DNA of 64,000 nucleotides from Brachybacterium alimentarium (GCF_002332425.1 NZ_NRGS01000018.1:1-64000), one strand, 5' to 3'. Numbered from the stretch's first letter, positions 51,886-61,150 are shown. Program-made: numbers and translations. Notes: generated from the sequence alone by a model not told the origin.

Positions 51886-52932
51886 GTGCGAGCACTCGTC
51901 CTGACCGACTTCCACCGTCTCGACGTCGTGGACCGACCACGACCAGAACCCGGCCCCGGGGAGGTGCTGCTGCGGATCTCCGCCACCGGGATCTGCGGAT
52001 CCGATGTCCACGGCTACACCGGGGACAACGGGCGCCGCGTCCCCGGGCAGATCATGGGGCACGAATCCTCCGGCACGATCGCCGCGCTCGGCGAGGGGGT
52101 CGACCCGTCGGCCCTGCCCGTCGGCGCCCCGGCGACCTTCAACCCCGTCGTCGTGCCTCCCGAGCAGGCCGAGACGTTCCTCGGTCGGGAGCAGCACGCC
52201 CCCGGCAAGCAGGTCATCGGGGTGGCGCAGGAGGTGCAGGCCTCGTTCGCCGACTATGTGATCGTCCCGGCCCGCAACGTGCTGCTCCTGGATCCGGAGC
52301 TGCCCCTGCACCTCGGCGCACTGATCGAGCCGCTCGCGGTCGCGGTGCACGCCGTCGGCCTGGGTCGCCCTGCTCCCGAGGAGAAGGTGCTGGTCATCGG
52401 CGGAGGCCCGATCGGACAGAGCGTCGTCATCGCCCTCCAGCGGGCCGGCGTGCGCGACATCGTGCTCTCCGAGCGCGACCCGGCCCGCCGCGAGCTGGTC
52501 ACCGCGCTCGGCGTGGTCGCCCTGGACCCGACGTCGGCGCCCCTCGCCGAGCTCGTCGTCGAGGCGCTCGGGGCTCCCGCCGATCTCGCGATCGACGCCG
52601 TGGGGCTCAGCCCGACCATGTCCGACGCCCTCACCGCGACCGCGCTCGGCGGCCGCGTGGTCCTGGTCGGGATGGGGTCGCCCCGCCTCGAGCTGCCAGC
52701 CTTCGCGATCAGCACCGAGGAGCGCTCGATCGTCGGCTCCTTCACCTACTCCGCGCAGGACTTCGCCGACGCCTCGGCCTGGATCGGCGCGCATGCCGAG
52801 CAGGTCGCACCCCTGGTCAGCGCCCTGGTGCCGCCCGAGGAAGCTCAGGAGTCCTTCGCCGCCCTCGCCGCGGGGCAGGGACCCGCCGGCAAGATCCTCG
52901 TCCGCTTCGATCAGGAGGACCAGCCCGCATGA
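51886..52932 (+). CDS. Zinc-dependent alcohol dehydrogenase family protein (MDR)
   Basis: This 348-residue medium-chain dehydrogenase has a catalytic-domain Cys in [12 protein letters not shown], the GHESSGTI segment with the zinc-binding His-Glu pair, and the Rossmann motif [12 protein letters not shown] (about residue 170). The four-Cys structural-zinc loop is not evident. GAAGGAG precedes the GTG start, and the end overlaps rhmD by ATGA, so it is in the rhamnonate operon. It may oxidise L-rhamnose-type or related polyol substrates or act as an alternative 2-keto-3-deoxyrhamnonate dehydrogenase. Confidence 0.87.
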   Translation: MRALVLTDFHRLDVVDRPRPEPGPGEVLLRISATGICGSDVHGYTGDNGRRVPGQIMGHESSGTIAALGEGVDPSALPVGAPATFNPVVVPPEQAETFLGREQHAPGKQVIGVAQEVQASFADYVIVPARNVLLLDPELPLHLGALIEPLAVAVHAVGLGRPAPEEKVLVIGGGPIGQSVVIALQRAGVRDIVLSERDPARRELVTALGVVALDPTSAPLAELVVEALGAPADLAIDAVGLSPTMSDALTATALGGRVVLVGMGSPRLELPAFAISTEERSIVGSFTYSAQDFADASAWIGAHAEQVAPLVSALVPPEEAQESFAALAAGQGPAGKILVRFDQEDQPA

Positions 52933-54113
52933 GCACCCATCACCGCACCATCGCCCACGTCCGCGCGTACACCGTCACCGGCGGCGGCGCGGATTATCAC
53001 GACCAGGGCGCCGATCACTGGATCGACGACCACATCTCCACCCCGATGTCCGTCTACCCCGAGTACGCCGACTCCCGGCAGTCCTTCGGGCTGAACGTGC
53101 TGGGCACGCTCATGGTCGAGCTCGAGGCCGACGACGGCACCGTGGGCTTCGCCGTGTCCACCGGCGGCGACCTCGGCGCCTGGATCGTCGAGAAGCACCT
53201 CGCGCGCTTCCTCGAGGGAGCACGGGTCACCGACATCGAGCGGATCTGGGACCAGATGTACCGCTCCACCCTGTTCTACGGTCGCCGCGGCATCGTCCTG
53301 AACACCATCAGCGCCGTCGACCTCGCGCTGTACGACCTGCTGGGGCGCCTGCGCCAGGAGCCCGTGTACTCCCTGCTGGGCGGCCCCGTGCGCGAGGAGC
53401 TCACGATGTACGCCACCGGCGCCCGCCCGGACATCGCGAAGGACCTCGGCTTCATCGGCGGCAAGATGCCGCTCCACCACGGTCCGGCCGACGGGGAGGA
53501 GGGGATGGACCAGAACATCGCCCTGCTCGCGGACATGCGTGAGCGGGTGGGCGACGACTTCTGGCTCATGTACGACTGCTGGATGTCCCTCGACGTCGAC
53601 TACGCGACCCGTCTCGCGCACCGCGCCCACGACCACGGACTGCGCTGGCTCGAGGAGGCGCTGATCCCCGACGACTACTGGGGCTACCAGCAGCTGCGCC
53701 GCAACGCCCCGAAGGGCATGCTCATCACCACCGGCGAGCACGAAGCCACCCGTTGGGGCTTCCGCCAGCTGCTCGAGATGGGATGCGCCGACATCATCCA
53801 GCCCGACGTCGGCTGGTGCGGCGGCATCACGGAGCTGCTCAAGATCTCCGCGCTCGCCGACGCGCACGGCGCGATGGTGGTGCCCCACGGCTCCTCCGTG
53901 TACTCGTACCATTTCGTCGTCACCCGCACGAACAGCCCGTTCAGCGAATTCCTCATGATGCATCCGACGGCGGAGGAGATTGTCCCCATGTTCTCCCCGA
54001 TGCTGATCGGCGAGCCGGTGCCGGAGAACGGGAAGATCCGGGTGCCGGACACCCCAGGTTTCGGCGTCGAGTTCAATCCGGAGATAGCCCGCAGCCGTCC
54101 GTTCACGCACTGA
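52929..54113 (+). CDS. rhmD: L-rhamnonate dehydratase
   Basis: This 394-residue enolase-superfamily enzyme removes water from L-rhamnonate to give 2-keto-3-deoxy-L-rhamnonate. It has the same length as E. coli RhmD and the same distinctive segments: [18 protein letters not shown] near the start, [20 protein letters not shown], the metal ligands in [18 protein letters not shown] and TGEHEATRW, and the catalytic His in [12 protein letters not shown]. RhmD enzymes can also use L-lyxonate. Together with the SDR and the FAH-family hydrolase it defines a non-phosphorylated rhamnonate route. Confidence 0.95.
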   Translation: MSTHHRTIAHVRAYTVTGGGADYHDQGADHWIDDHISTPMSVYPEYADSRQSFGLNVLGTLMVELEADDGTVGFAVSTGGDLGAWIVEKHLARFLEGARVTDIERIWDQMYRSTLFYGRRGIVLNTISAVDLALYDLLGRLRQEPVYSLLGGPVREELTMYATGARPDIAKDLGFIGGKMPLHHGPADGEEGMDQNIALLADMRERVGDDFWLMYDCWMSLDVDYATRLAHRAHDHGLRWLEEALIPDDYWGYQQLRRNAPKGMLITTGEHEATRWGFRQLLEMGCADIIQPDVGWCGGITELLKISALADAHGAMVVPHGSSVYSYHFVVTRTNSPFSEFLMMHPTAEEIVPMFSPMLIGEPVPENGKIRVPDTPGFGVEFNPEIARSRPFTH

Positions 54114-54344
54114 CCGATACCGCCCGAGAACGCCACCACGCACCAGACATCGGATGTACCGCCCTGCGGTCGGGTCAGCGGGAGCACCCCGACTCCTGGC
54201 ACTGTGGTGGTGAACCCACCGCGGAGATGCCCGACGCGCTCGCCGGCGGCAGGACGCCGCGGGCAGCGCCGTCGGCACCCCTCGCCGCCGACGGCGGAGA
54301 CCTCGACCCCCCTCCCGTATCCGCACCCTTCGAAGGAGAAACCC

Positions 54345-55196
54345 ATGGAACTGCGACGACTCGGCCCGATCGGCCAGGAGAAGCCCGCCCTCGTGCAGGA
54401 CGGCGTCACCTACCGCCTCGAGGGCCTCACGGCCGACATCGACGGGGCCTTCCTGGCCGACGGCGGCCTCGAGAAGGCGGCCCGGGCGTCGGCCGCCGGA
54501 GAGCTGCCGGTGTGGGAGGGCGCGGAGTCCGAGCGCGTCGGCGCCCCCATCGCGCGCCCCGAGGCCGTGCTGTGCATCGGCCAGAACTATGCCGAGCATG
54601 CGGCGGAGTCCGGCGCGGAGCCGCCCACCACGCCGATCCTGTTCTTCAAGCACCCCAACACTGTGGTGGGCCCGCACGACGAGGTCCCGATCCCGCCCGG
54701 CGCCACCAAGGTCGACTGGGAGGTCGAGCTCGGTGTGGTCATCGGGAAGCGGGCCTCCTACCTGAAGGACGAGCAGGAGGCGCTCGACGTCATCGCCGGC
54801 TACGTGACCAGCCACGATGTCTCCGAGCGTGACTTCCAGATCGCGGAGTCCGGAGGCCAGTGGTCCAAGGGCAAGTGCGCCGAGAACTTCAACCCCGTCG
54901 GCCCGGCCCTGGTGCCGGCGGCCGACGTGGAGCAGCAGAACCTGCGGCTCTGGTCGAACGTGAACGGCGAGGCCCGTCAGGACTCCACCACGGCGGACAT
55001 GATCTTCTCCGTCGCGCAGCTGGTGCACCACCTGTCGCAGTACATGGTGCTCTCGCCCGGCGACCTCATCAACACCGGCACCCCGCAGGGCGTGGCCCTG
55101 TCCGGCCGCTTCCCGTACCTCAGCGACGGCGACGTGGTCGAGCTGGGCATCGCGGGCCTCGGCGAGCAGCGCCAGGTGTTCGCCCAGCGTCGCTGA
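54345..55196 (+). CDS. FAH-family hydrolase (probable 2,4-diketo-3-deoxy-L-rhamnonate hydrolase)
   Basis: This 283-residue fumarylacetoacetate-hydrolase-fold enzyme has metal ligands in DWEVELGVVIG and SHDVSERDFQ, and the PLVP-type segment VGPALVPAADV. In the L-rhamnose diketo-hydrolase pathway a member of this family cleaves 2,4-diketo-3-deoxy-L-rhamnonate to pyruvate and L-lactate. The ATG at 54345 follows GAAGGAGAAACCC. The 231-base gap after rhmD is long for an operon but no terminator stands out there. A clear terminator follows the gene. Confidence 0.83.
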   Translation: MELRRLGPIGQEKPALVQDGVTYRLEGLTADIDGAFLADGGLEKAARASAAGELPVWEGAESERVGAPIARPEAVLCIGQNYAEHAAESGAEPPTTPILFFKHPNTVVGPHDEVPIPPGATKVDWEVELGVVIGKRASYLKDEQEALDVIAGYVTSHDVSERDFQIAESGGQWSKGKCAENFNPVGPALVPAADVEQQNLRLWSNVNGEARQDSTTADMIFSVAQLVHHLSQYMVLSPGDLINTGTPQGVALSGRFPYLSDGDVVELGIAGLGEQRQVFAQRR

Positions 55197-55237
55197 GGCA
55201 GGACCCGGAGGCCCTCGCGGGTCGCCTCGGCAGGGAA

Positions 55238-55274
55238 CAGGCCCCCGGAACCGTGTCACGGTTCCGGGGGCCTG
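55238..55274 (+). terminator. Terminator of the rhamnonate operon
   Basis: Seventeen-base perfect arms (CAGGCCCCCGGAACCGT and its complement up to 55274) with a three-base loop make a very stable hairpin 41 bases after the FAH-family stop. There is no U tract. Confidence 0.8.
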
Positions 55275-55356
55275 CGCTGTCGGCCGGAGTCCGCCGGCCG
55301 GAGCCCGTCGGGGGAGTGCTGTCGGCGGAACGTCGTCCGAGGCCAGCCGTCCCCTG

Positions 55357-55673
55357 TCAGCGTGCGGCGGCGAGCCCTTCGTCGATCCGGCGCACGGCCT
55401 GGCGTTCCGCCACACGAGCACCAGGGCCGGGAGGGAGAACAGCAGCACCCGGCTCATCCGGAACACGGGCGGCAGCACCTTGTGCCAGTTCTTCGGATCC
55501 CGCAGCGCCTTGAAGCTCGGGGCGAAGCGCTCCCGGAAGGTGTACGGGTCGACGGTGGAGAACAGTGCCTGCAGGGAACCGAAGAACGCGGCCCGGATCG
55601 CGAGCTGGGAGAGGTGCACCAGGACCGGGGAGAGATGAGCTGGCCGCAAGGGCGCGATGGCAGAGCTGTCCAT
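55357..55673 (-). CDS. Small protein of unknown function with an apparent frameshift
   Basis: Reading leftward from the ATG at 55673 gives a protein-like sequence that contains VHLSQLAIRAAFFGSLQALF, then FRERFAPSFKALRDPKNWHK and a hydrophobic segment ending LPALVLVWRNA. At about 55405 the frame loses sense, while the -1 frame continues as QAVRRIDEGLAAAR and stops at 55357. The intact product would be about 105 residues with one or two membrane segments. AGGA lies before the start and overlaps a TCCTACAGGA palindrome (55678-55687). Family not recognised; either a true frameshift or a sequencing error. Confidence 0.5.
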
Positions 55674-56056
55674 GGATTCCTACAGGATCGCTGACGGGGT
55701 GCAGGGGGTCGAGGGAGGGGTCGGAGGGACTGGCCGCGCAGGGTGTGCGCGGCGGGTGTCGACGGAGCCCGCTGCTCGTGCTTACTCGGCGGAAACATCG
55801 GTGCAGGTACGCTCGGGCACCGCGCCCCTGGTCCCTCGGTGCCCGGCTGTCGTGCCGCAGCCGGGCTCGTCGGGTCCAGTGGTGATCCTGTCGGATCGGC
55901 GACAGGGCAGGGCGACCACCTCTCGCGTAAATCCAATAGGATCTGTATGCTTCTGGGTATCGCGCAGCGCTCGGAGGTCGTGCTCCCCGGCGCCGCGGGC
56001 ACCACGGCGTCGGCTCCCCTCGGAGACGGCGTCCCTCGACGAAGGAGTCCCTCCGT
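55674..56056 (+). promoter_or_regulatory. Control region before the tetronate-type operon
   Basis: This 383-base gap holds TCCTACAGGA (55678-55687) beside the leftward small gene and ATCCAATAGGAT (55931-55942), one base off the recurring ATCCTATAGGAT palindrome, 115 bases before the next start. No gene was seen. Confidence 0.6.
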
Positions 56057-57028
56057 ATGACCATCTCCACCGTGACCATCGTCGGCGCCGGATACATGGG
56101 TGGCGGCATCGCCCAGGTCCTCGCCATCGCCGGCTTCGACGTGACCATCGCCGACGTGAGCGTCGAGAACGCGAACGCCTCCCTCGAGCGCCTCCAGAGG
56201 GAGGCCCGCGACTTCGAGGAGCAGGGCCTGTACGCCCCGGGCAGCGCCGATCTCGTCGCCCAGAACATCTCCGCCGGCAAGACCCTCGAGGACGCCGTCG
56301 CCGACGTCGATTTCATCGAGGAGGCCGTGTTCGAGCGGATCGACGTCAAGCGCGACGTGCTCGGGACGATCTCCCAGCACGCCCGTCCGGACGCGATCAT
56401 CGGCACCAACACCTCGACCATCCCGGTCAAGGAGCTCGAGAGCGCGGTGACGAACCCCGAGCGGTTCCTCACCGTCCACTTCTCCAACCCCGCCCCCTTC
56501 ATCCCGGGCGTCGAGCTCGTGGCCGGCAAGGCCACCACGGCCCAGACGGTCGACGCGGTCAAGGAGCTGCTGGAGAAGTCCGGCAACCAGGGCGCGCAGG
56601 TCGCCGACACCCCGGGGATGGTCCTGAACCGCCTGCAGTACGCACTGCTGAAGGAGGCCACCTCGATCGTCGAGGAGGGCGTTGCCACCGCGGAGGACGT
56701 GGACACGATCGTCCGCACCACCTTCGGCTTCCGACTGGGCTTCTTCGGTCCCTTCGCGATCGCGGACCAGGCCGGCCTGGACGTCTATGCGAACTGCTTC
56801 GTGACCTTCGAGGACGCCTTCGGCGATCGCCTGGCCACGCCGCAGATCCTCACCGACTCGGTCGCGGCGGACCGCAAGGGCGTCAAGAACGGCAAGGGTC
56901 TCCTCGGCGACTACGACGAGGAGACCGCGGCGGAGCTGATCGCCTACCGCAACAAGGCCTACGCCAAGATGTCGCAGCTGCTCGCCGAGCTCGGCCCGGC
57001 CCCGAAGGCCACCCCGAAGAGCTCCTGA
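56057..57028 (+). CDS. 3-hydroxyacyl-CoA dehydrogenase family protein (gulonate-3-dehydrogenase-like)
   Basis: This 323-residue NAD-dependent dehydrogenase has the N-terminal motif IVGAGYMGGGIAQVLAIAGF, the catalytic His segment VHFSNPAPFIPGVELVAG and the C-terminal dimer domain. The fold is shared by 3-hydroxybutyryl-CoA dehydrogenase and by lambda-crystallin/L-gulonate 3-dehydrogenase, which oxidises C3 of sugar acids. Standing upstream of a GntP permease and a kinase that in known cases acts on 3-oxo acids, the sugar-acid role is more likely than fatty-acid oxidation. GAAGGAG precedes the ATG. Confidence 0.82.
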   Translation: MTISTVTIVGAGYMGGGIAQVLAIAGFDVTIADVSVENANASLERLQREARDFEEQGLYAPGSADLVAQNISAGKTLEDAVADVDFIEEAVFERIDVKRDVLGTISQHARPDAIIGTNTSTIPVKELESAVTNPERFLTVHFSNPAPFIPGVELVAGKATTAQTVDAVKELLEKSGNQGAQVADTPGMVLNRLQYALLKEATSIVEEGVATAEDVDTIVRTTFGFRLGFFGPFAIADQAGLDVYANCFVTFEDAFGDRLATPQILTDSVAADRKGVKNGKGLLGDYDEETAAELIAYRNKAYAKMSQLLAELGPAPKATPKSS

Positions 57029-57140
57029 TCCCTGGGCCGACGGGTCGGCGGGCAACGCCCCTCGATCCGTCAGCCCTCACCTCCCCTGCACCCGCCGCGC
57101 ACAGCCCGGCGGCCGGGCACTGCTGCCCGGGATCTGAGCC

Positions 57141-57180
57141 GAGCGCTCGGGGCCCGGCGGTGACCGGGTCCCGAGCGCTC
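57141..57180. other. Stem-loop between the dehydrogenase and GntP genes
   Basis: Seventeen-base arms GAGCGCTCGGGGCCCGG and CCGGGTCCCGAGCGCTC (one mismatch) enclose a six-base loop in the 205-base gap. It may be a partial terminator that sets the permease level relative to the first gene. Confidence 0.5.
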
Positions 57181-57233
57181 CGTCGTCGGCGGCTCGGGGC
57201 CCGGCGTGCCCCCACACACTCTGGAGACACCCC

Positions 57234-58634
57234 GTGGAAGAACTCGTCCTTGCGGATCGGCCGGTCTGGCTGCTCCTGACGATCGCGGCCGTCGCGATCG
57301 TCATCCTGCTCGTCCTCATCATCAAGGCGCGCCTGCACGCCTTCTTCTCCCTGCTCATCGTCGCCGTCGCCACCGGTCTCGCGGCCGGCATCGGAGTCGG
57401 TGACGTCATCGACGTGGTGATCGGCGGCTTCAGCACGACCGTCGGCACCGTCGCCCTGCTGGTCGGTTTCGGCGCCGTGCTGGGCAGACTCATCGAGATC
57501 ACCGGCGGCGCCCAGGTGCTGGCCGACAAGATGCTCGACACCTTCGGGGAGGCGCGGGCACCGCTCGCGCTCGCCGTCGCCTCGCTGTTCTACGCGTTCC
57601 CGATCTTCCTGGACGCCGGCTTCATCGTCATGCTGCCGGTGATCTACACGGTGGCCCGGCGCCTCGGCGGCTCGTTCATGCTCTACGCGCTGCCCTCGAT
57701 CGCGTCGTTCATGATGATGCACGCGCTGCTGCCCCCGCACCCCGGCCCCACGGCCGCGGCGACCGTGATGGGAGCCGACATCGGCCTGGTCGTACTGGTG
57801 GGCCTGCTCATCGGCCTGCCCACCTGGTACTTCGGCGGCTACCTGGTGGCCCGCGCGATCGCCAAGCGATTCCCCGACACCCCTGTGCCGGCTCTGCTGG
57901 GCGAGCCCCGTGACGTGCCCGTCGCCGAGCGTCCCGCCTTCGGGGCGATCCTGCTCGTGCTCCTGCTGCCGCTGGTGCTCATCTTCTTCAACACGGCGCT
58001 GTCCACGGCCGAGCAGTCCGGCGCGGTGAGTGCGGAGAACGTCTTCTTCCAGGTGTCACGCCTGGTCGGGGCGACCCCGGTCGCGCTCGCGCTCTCGGCG
58101 CTGCTTGCGATGGTCCTGCTCTACGTGATTCCGCGTCGCCGTCGAGGCGAGCAGGTCGGCGGACTCCTCGAGGAGCTCGTGGACGATGCCCTCGCCCCCG
58201 TCTGCTCGATCATCCTGATCACCGGCGCGGGCGGCGCCTTCGGCGCGATCCTCACCGAGACCGGCATCGGCGAGGAGGTCGCGAACGGCCTCGACGCGAT
58301 GGGCCTGCCGCTGATCGTCGCCGCCTACCTGGTCACCATGGCCATGCGCATCGCACAGGGCTCGGCCACCGTCGCCGCCACCACCGGCGCCTCGATCATG
58401 GCTCCGGCGATCATCGCCGGCGACTTCAACACGATCGCGGTCTCCGCCATGGTGATCACCATCGGCGCCGCCTCGATCGGCTGGTCGCACGTGAACGACT
58501 CCGGCTTCTGGCTGATCGGCAAGTTCTGCGGCTTCGACACCGTGACCACCTTCAAGACCTGGTCGGTCGTCGGCACCACGATCTCGCTGGTCGCCTTCGC
58601 GCTCTCGGCGGTGGTGTTCGTCATCGCGGCCTGA
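57234..58634 (+). CDS. GntP-family sugar-acid permease
   Basis: This 466-residue permease has about 12 helices and the GntP signatures GFGAVLGRLIEITGGAQVL, LPPHPGPTAAATVMG and SHVNDSGFWLIGKFCG. It is homologous to the permease at 26595 but lacks its long mid-protein loop. TGGAGA precedes the GTG start. It is followed by a DUF1537 kinase and a 3-hydroxyisobutyrate-dehydrogenase-type enzyme, so a four-carbon or similar aldonate is the probable substrate. Confidence 0.92.
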   Translation: MEELVLADRPVWLLLTIAAVAIVILLVLIIKARLHAFFSLLIVAVATGLAAGIGVGDVIDVVIGGFSTTVGTVALLVGFGAVLGRLIEITGGAQVLADKMLDTFGEARAPLALAVASLFYAFPIFLDAGFIVMLPVIYTVARRLGGSFMLYALPSIASFMMMHALLPPHPGPTAAATVMGADIGLVVLVGLLIGLPTWYFGGYLVARAIAKRFPDTPVPALLGEPRDVPVAERPAFGAILLVLLLPLVLIFFNTALSTAEQSGAVSAENVFFQVSRLVGATPVALALSALLAMVLLYVIPRRRRGEQVGGLLEELVDDALAPVCSIILITGAGGAFGAILTETGIGEEVANGLDAMGLPLIVAAYLVTMAMRIAQGSATVAATTGASIMAPAIIAGDFNTIAVSAMVITIGAASIGWSHVNDSGFWLIGKFCGFDTVTTFKTWSVVGTTISLVAFALSAVVFVIAA

Positions 58635-58832
58635 CGGGGCGCGGGGGCGGGCACCGCGGCCGCGCACGAGGTCAGCAGGGCAGTATGGGACGTCATGGAT
58701 CGCCGAGCTCATGGACGGGCCGGCCGGTCCATGGAGTCCCGTGGCCCGCCTCCGCCTCCGCCCGTCGCCCGACGTGCCATGTCCTGCCATGTCCTGCCTG
58801 ACGTCCCGCCCCGACCCTGGAAGAAGGTTCCT

Positions 58833-60206
58833 GTGACCGTGCCCGTCACCGTGTCCGAGAACGCCGCCCGCCGCCTGCTGGTCCTGGACGACGACCCCAC
58901 CGGCTCGCAGTGCGTGGCCCAGGTCGACGTGGCGTTCGACCTGGACCCCGCGATCCCGGCCGAGGTGCTCGCCGAGCCAGGATCGACCTGCTTCGTGCTG
59001 ACCAACACCCGAGCGCTGGAGGAGGCGGAGGCCGTCTCCCTGAACCGCTCGCTGGTGGCCGGCGTGCTCGCGGACTCGGTCGCCCGGCAGGGCCTGCACG
59101 TCGTCTCCCGTTCCGACTCCACCCTGCGCGGCCACGTGATCGCCGAGCCCCTCGCGATCGCCGAGGAGCTCGCCGCCCATGACGTCGAGGTCGACGCGAT
59201 CCTGCTGGTGCCCGCCATGCTCGAGGCCGGCCGCTTCACCGAGGGGGACGTGCACTACGCCGTGGTGGACGGGGAGCCGCGACGCGTCGAGGACACCGAC
59301 TTCGCCCGCGACGCGACCTTCGGGTTCTCGCACTCCGACCTGCGGGAGTTCCTCGAGGAGCGGTCCGGGGGAGCGATCCGGGCCGCCGACGTGCTCAGCA
59401 TCGGGCTCGACGACATCCGCACCGGCGGCGTCCGGCGCGTGCACGAGATCCTCGCCGGGGCACGGGGACGGCGCTGGGTCGTCGTCAACGCCACCGAGTA
59501 CTCGGACATGGAGGTCGTCGCCGAGGCCGTCGCGCACCTCGAGGCCGACGGCCGCACCCTCATCACCCGCTGCGGCCCGTCCTTCGTGCGCCCGCTCGCC
59601 AAGCAGAGCGGCGCCGAGGTGGTGGGCCCCGACTCCATCGCGATCCCCGAGGGCCGGCTGGACCACGGGCTCGTCGTCGTCGGCTCCCACGTCGGGCTGA
59701 CCACCACGCAGCTGCGCGCAGTCCAGGAGCGCGGCACGCTGGTCGAAGTCGAGCTGCACGTGCCCTCGCTGCTCGACGAACGGCGCGAGCAGCACATCGC
59801 CGACGTCGCGGGCCAGGTGCGCGAGACCCTCCGCCGCGAGGACTGCGTGGTCTACACCAGCCGTGATCTGGTGAGCACCGACGATCCCTCCGAATCACTC
59901 GCCATCGCCCGCAGCGTGTCCGACGCGGTGGTCGACGTGGTCCGGCGCGTGCGCACCGTGCGCCCTGCCTGGGTCGTCGCCAAGGGCGGCATCACCTCCC
60001 ACGAGGTCGCCGCGAACGGACTCAGGATCCGTCGCGCCCGCGTCGAGGGACAGTTCTGGCCCGGCCAGGTCTCGCTGTTCTCCGCGCAGGAGGCGCCCGA
60101 GGAGGTCATGGGCATGCCGTACGTCGTCTTCCCCGGGAACGTGGGCGGCGAGCAGGCCCTCGCAGACGTGGTCGACCGCCTCACCGCCGCCGTCGCAGCC
60201 CGCTGA
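58833..60206 (+). CDS. otnK: Four-carbon acid sugar kinase family protein (DUF1537, OtnK-like)
   Basis: This 457-residue kinase has the N-terminal DUF1537 motif LVLDDDPTGSQCV and the C-terminal nucleotide-binding domain with WVVAKGGITSHEVA and GQVSLFSA. Characterised members phosphorylate 3-oxo-tetronates, D-threonate or D-erythronate at O4, or related oxo-acids. The GTG at 58833 was chosen because AGAAGG lies 6 bases upstream and the longer reading adds a Pro/Arg string. The matching isomerase and aldolase of the usual tetronate pathway are not in the window. Confidence 0.86.
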   Translation: MTVPVTVSENAARRLLVLDDDPTGSQCVAQVDVAFDLDPAIPAEVLAEPGSTCFVLTNTRALEEAEAVSLNRSLVAGVLADSVARQGLHVVSRSDSTLRGHVIAEPLAIAEELAAHDVEVDAILLVPAMLEAGRFTEGDVHYAVVDGEPRRVEDTDFARDATFGFSHSDLREFLEERSGGAIRAADVLSIGLDDIRTGGVRRVHEILAGARGRRWVVVNATEYSDMEVVAEAVAHLEADGRTLITRCGPSFVRPLAKQSGAEVVGPDSIAIPEGRLDHGLVVVGSHVGLTTTQLRAVQERGTLVEVELHVPSLLDERREQHIADVAGQVRETLRREDCVVYTSRDLVSTDDPSESLAIARSVSDAVVDVVRRVRTVRPAWVVAKGGITSHEVAANGLRIRRARVEGQFWPGQVSLFSAQEAPEEVMGMPYVVFPGNVGGEQALADVVDRLTAAVAAR

Positions 60207-60244
60207 CCAGCCCCTACAGCCTTCACCGCTCCGAGGAGAATTCG

Positions 60245-61150
60245 ATGACCACGATCGCCACCACCCCCGCTGTCGGATGGATCGGCCTGGGCGCGATGGG
60301 TGCCCCCATGGTCCGCACCGCAGGCCAGGCCGGGTTCTCCGTGCGCGCCTTCGACCTGAACCCCGCCGCGCTCGACGCCGTCGCGGAGGCCGCCGATCCG
60401 GCCGCCTCGGCGATCGAGGCCGCCACCGGCGCCGACATCGTCGTGGTCATGGTCGCCACCCCCGCTCAGCTGGAGGCGGTCCTGTTCGGCGAGGGAGGCA
60501 TCGCGCCGGCGCTGACCACGGAGACCACCGTGCTGATCATGTCCACCGTGGGCCCCGCCGCGATCGAGGCGACCTGCACCGCGCTGGAGGGGACGACGGC
60601 CCGCGTGGTCGACGCCCCCGTCTCCGGTGGGGTGGCCCGCGCCGGCACCGGCGACCTGCTGATCATGGTGGGCGGCTCCGCGGAGGATGTCGCCGTGGTG
60701 CGTCCGCTGCTGGACGCCCTCGCCGCGAACGCCCCCGTGGTCGGCTCCCGCCCGGGCGACGGCCAGCGCTTCAAGGTCGTCAACCAGCTGCTGTGCGGTG
60801 TGCACATCGCCGTGGCGGGGGAGGCGCTCGCGCTCGCCGACTCGATGGGTCTGGACCTTGAACAGGTCCACGAGGTGCTGAACACCGGGGCGGCGGCGTC
60901 GTTCATGTTCGCCGACCGCGGCGGGAGGATGGTCGAGGGCGCGCGCGACGACACAGCGTTCGACGAGGTCCGCTCGGCGCTCAGCATCTTCGTCAAGGAC
61001 ATGGGCCTGGTGAGCGAGGCGGCGCGGGAGGTCGGCCAGGAGGTGCCGCTCGCGGCGTCGGCCGAAGCGATCTACCAGCGCGGCAGCGAGCTCGGGCACG
61101 ACCGGAAGGACGACTCGATCGTGTACCAGGTGCTGCGCGAGGAGCGCTGA
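60245..61150 (+). CDS. ltnD: NAD(P)-dependent oxidoreductase (LtnD / 3-hydroxyisobutyrate dehydrogenase family)
   Basis: This 301-residue beta-hydroxyacid dehydrogenase has the Rossmann motif WIGLGAMGAPMVRTAGQAGF, the substrate motif DAPVSGGVARAGTGDL and the catalytic Lys in FKVVNQLLCG. LtnD oxidises L-threonate (and relatives) at C2 in tetronate catabolism. Position directly after the DUF1537 kinase supports that function. CGAGGAG precedes its ATG. It ends the operon. Confidence 0.87.
   Translation: MTTIATTPAVGWIGLGAMGAPMVRTAGQAGFSVRAFDLNPAALDAVAEAADPAASAIEAATGADIVVVMVATPAQLEAVLFGEGGIAPALTTETTVLIMSTVGPAAIEATCTALEGTTARVVDAPVSGGVARAGTGDLLIMVGGSAEDVAVVRPLLDALAANAPVVGSRPGDGQRFKVVNQLLCGVHIAVAGEALALADSMGLDLEQVHEVLNTGAAASFMFADRGGRMVEGARDDTAFDEVRSALSIFVKDMGLVSEAAREVGQEVPLAASAEAIYQRGSELGHDRKDDSIVYQVLREER

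Noticed and set aside
52911-55673. A 920-codon leftward open frame
   Set aside because: All but its first ~90 codons is antisense to rhmD and the FAH-family gene and is not protein-like. Only the start (to about 55405) was kept, as the frameshifted small protein.
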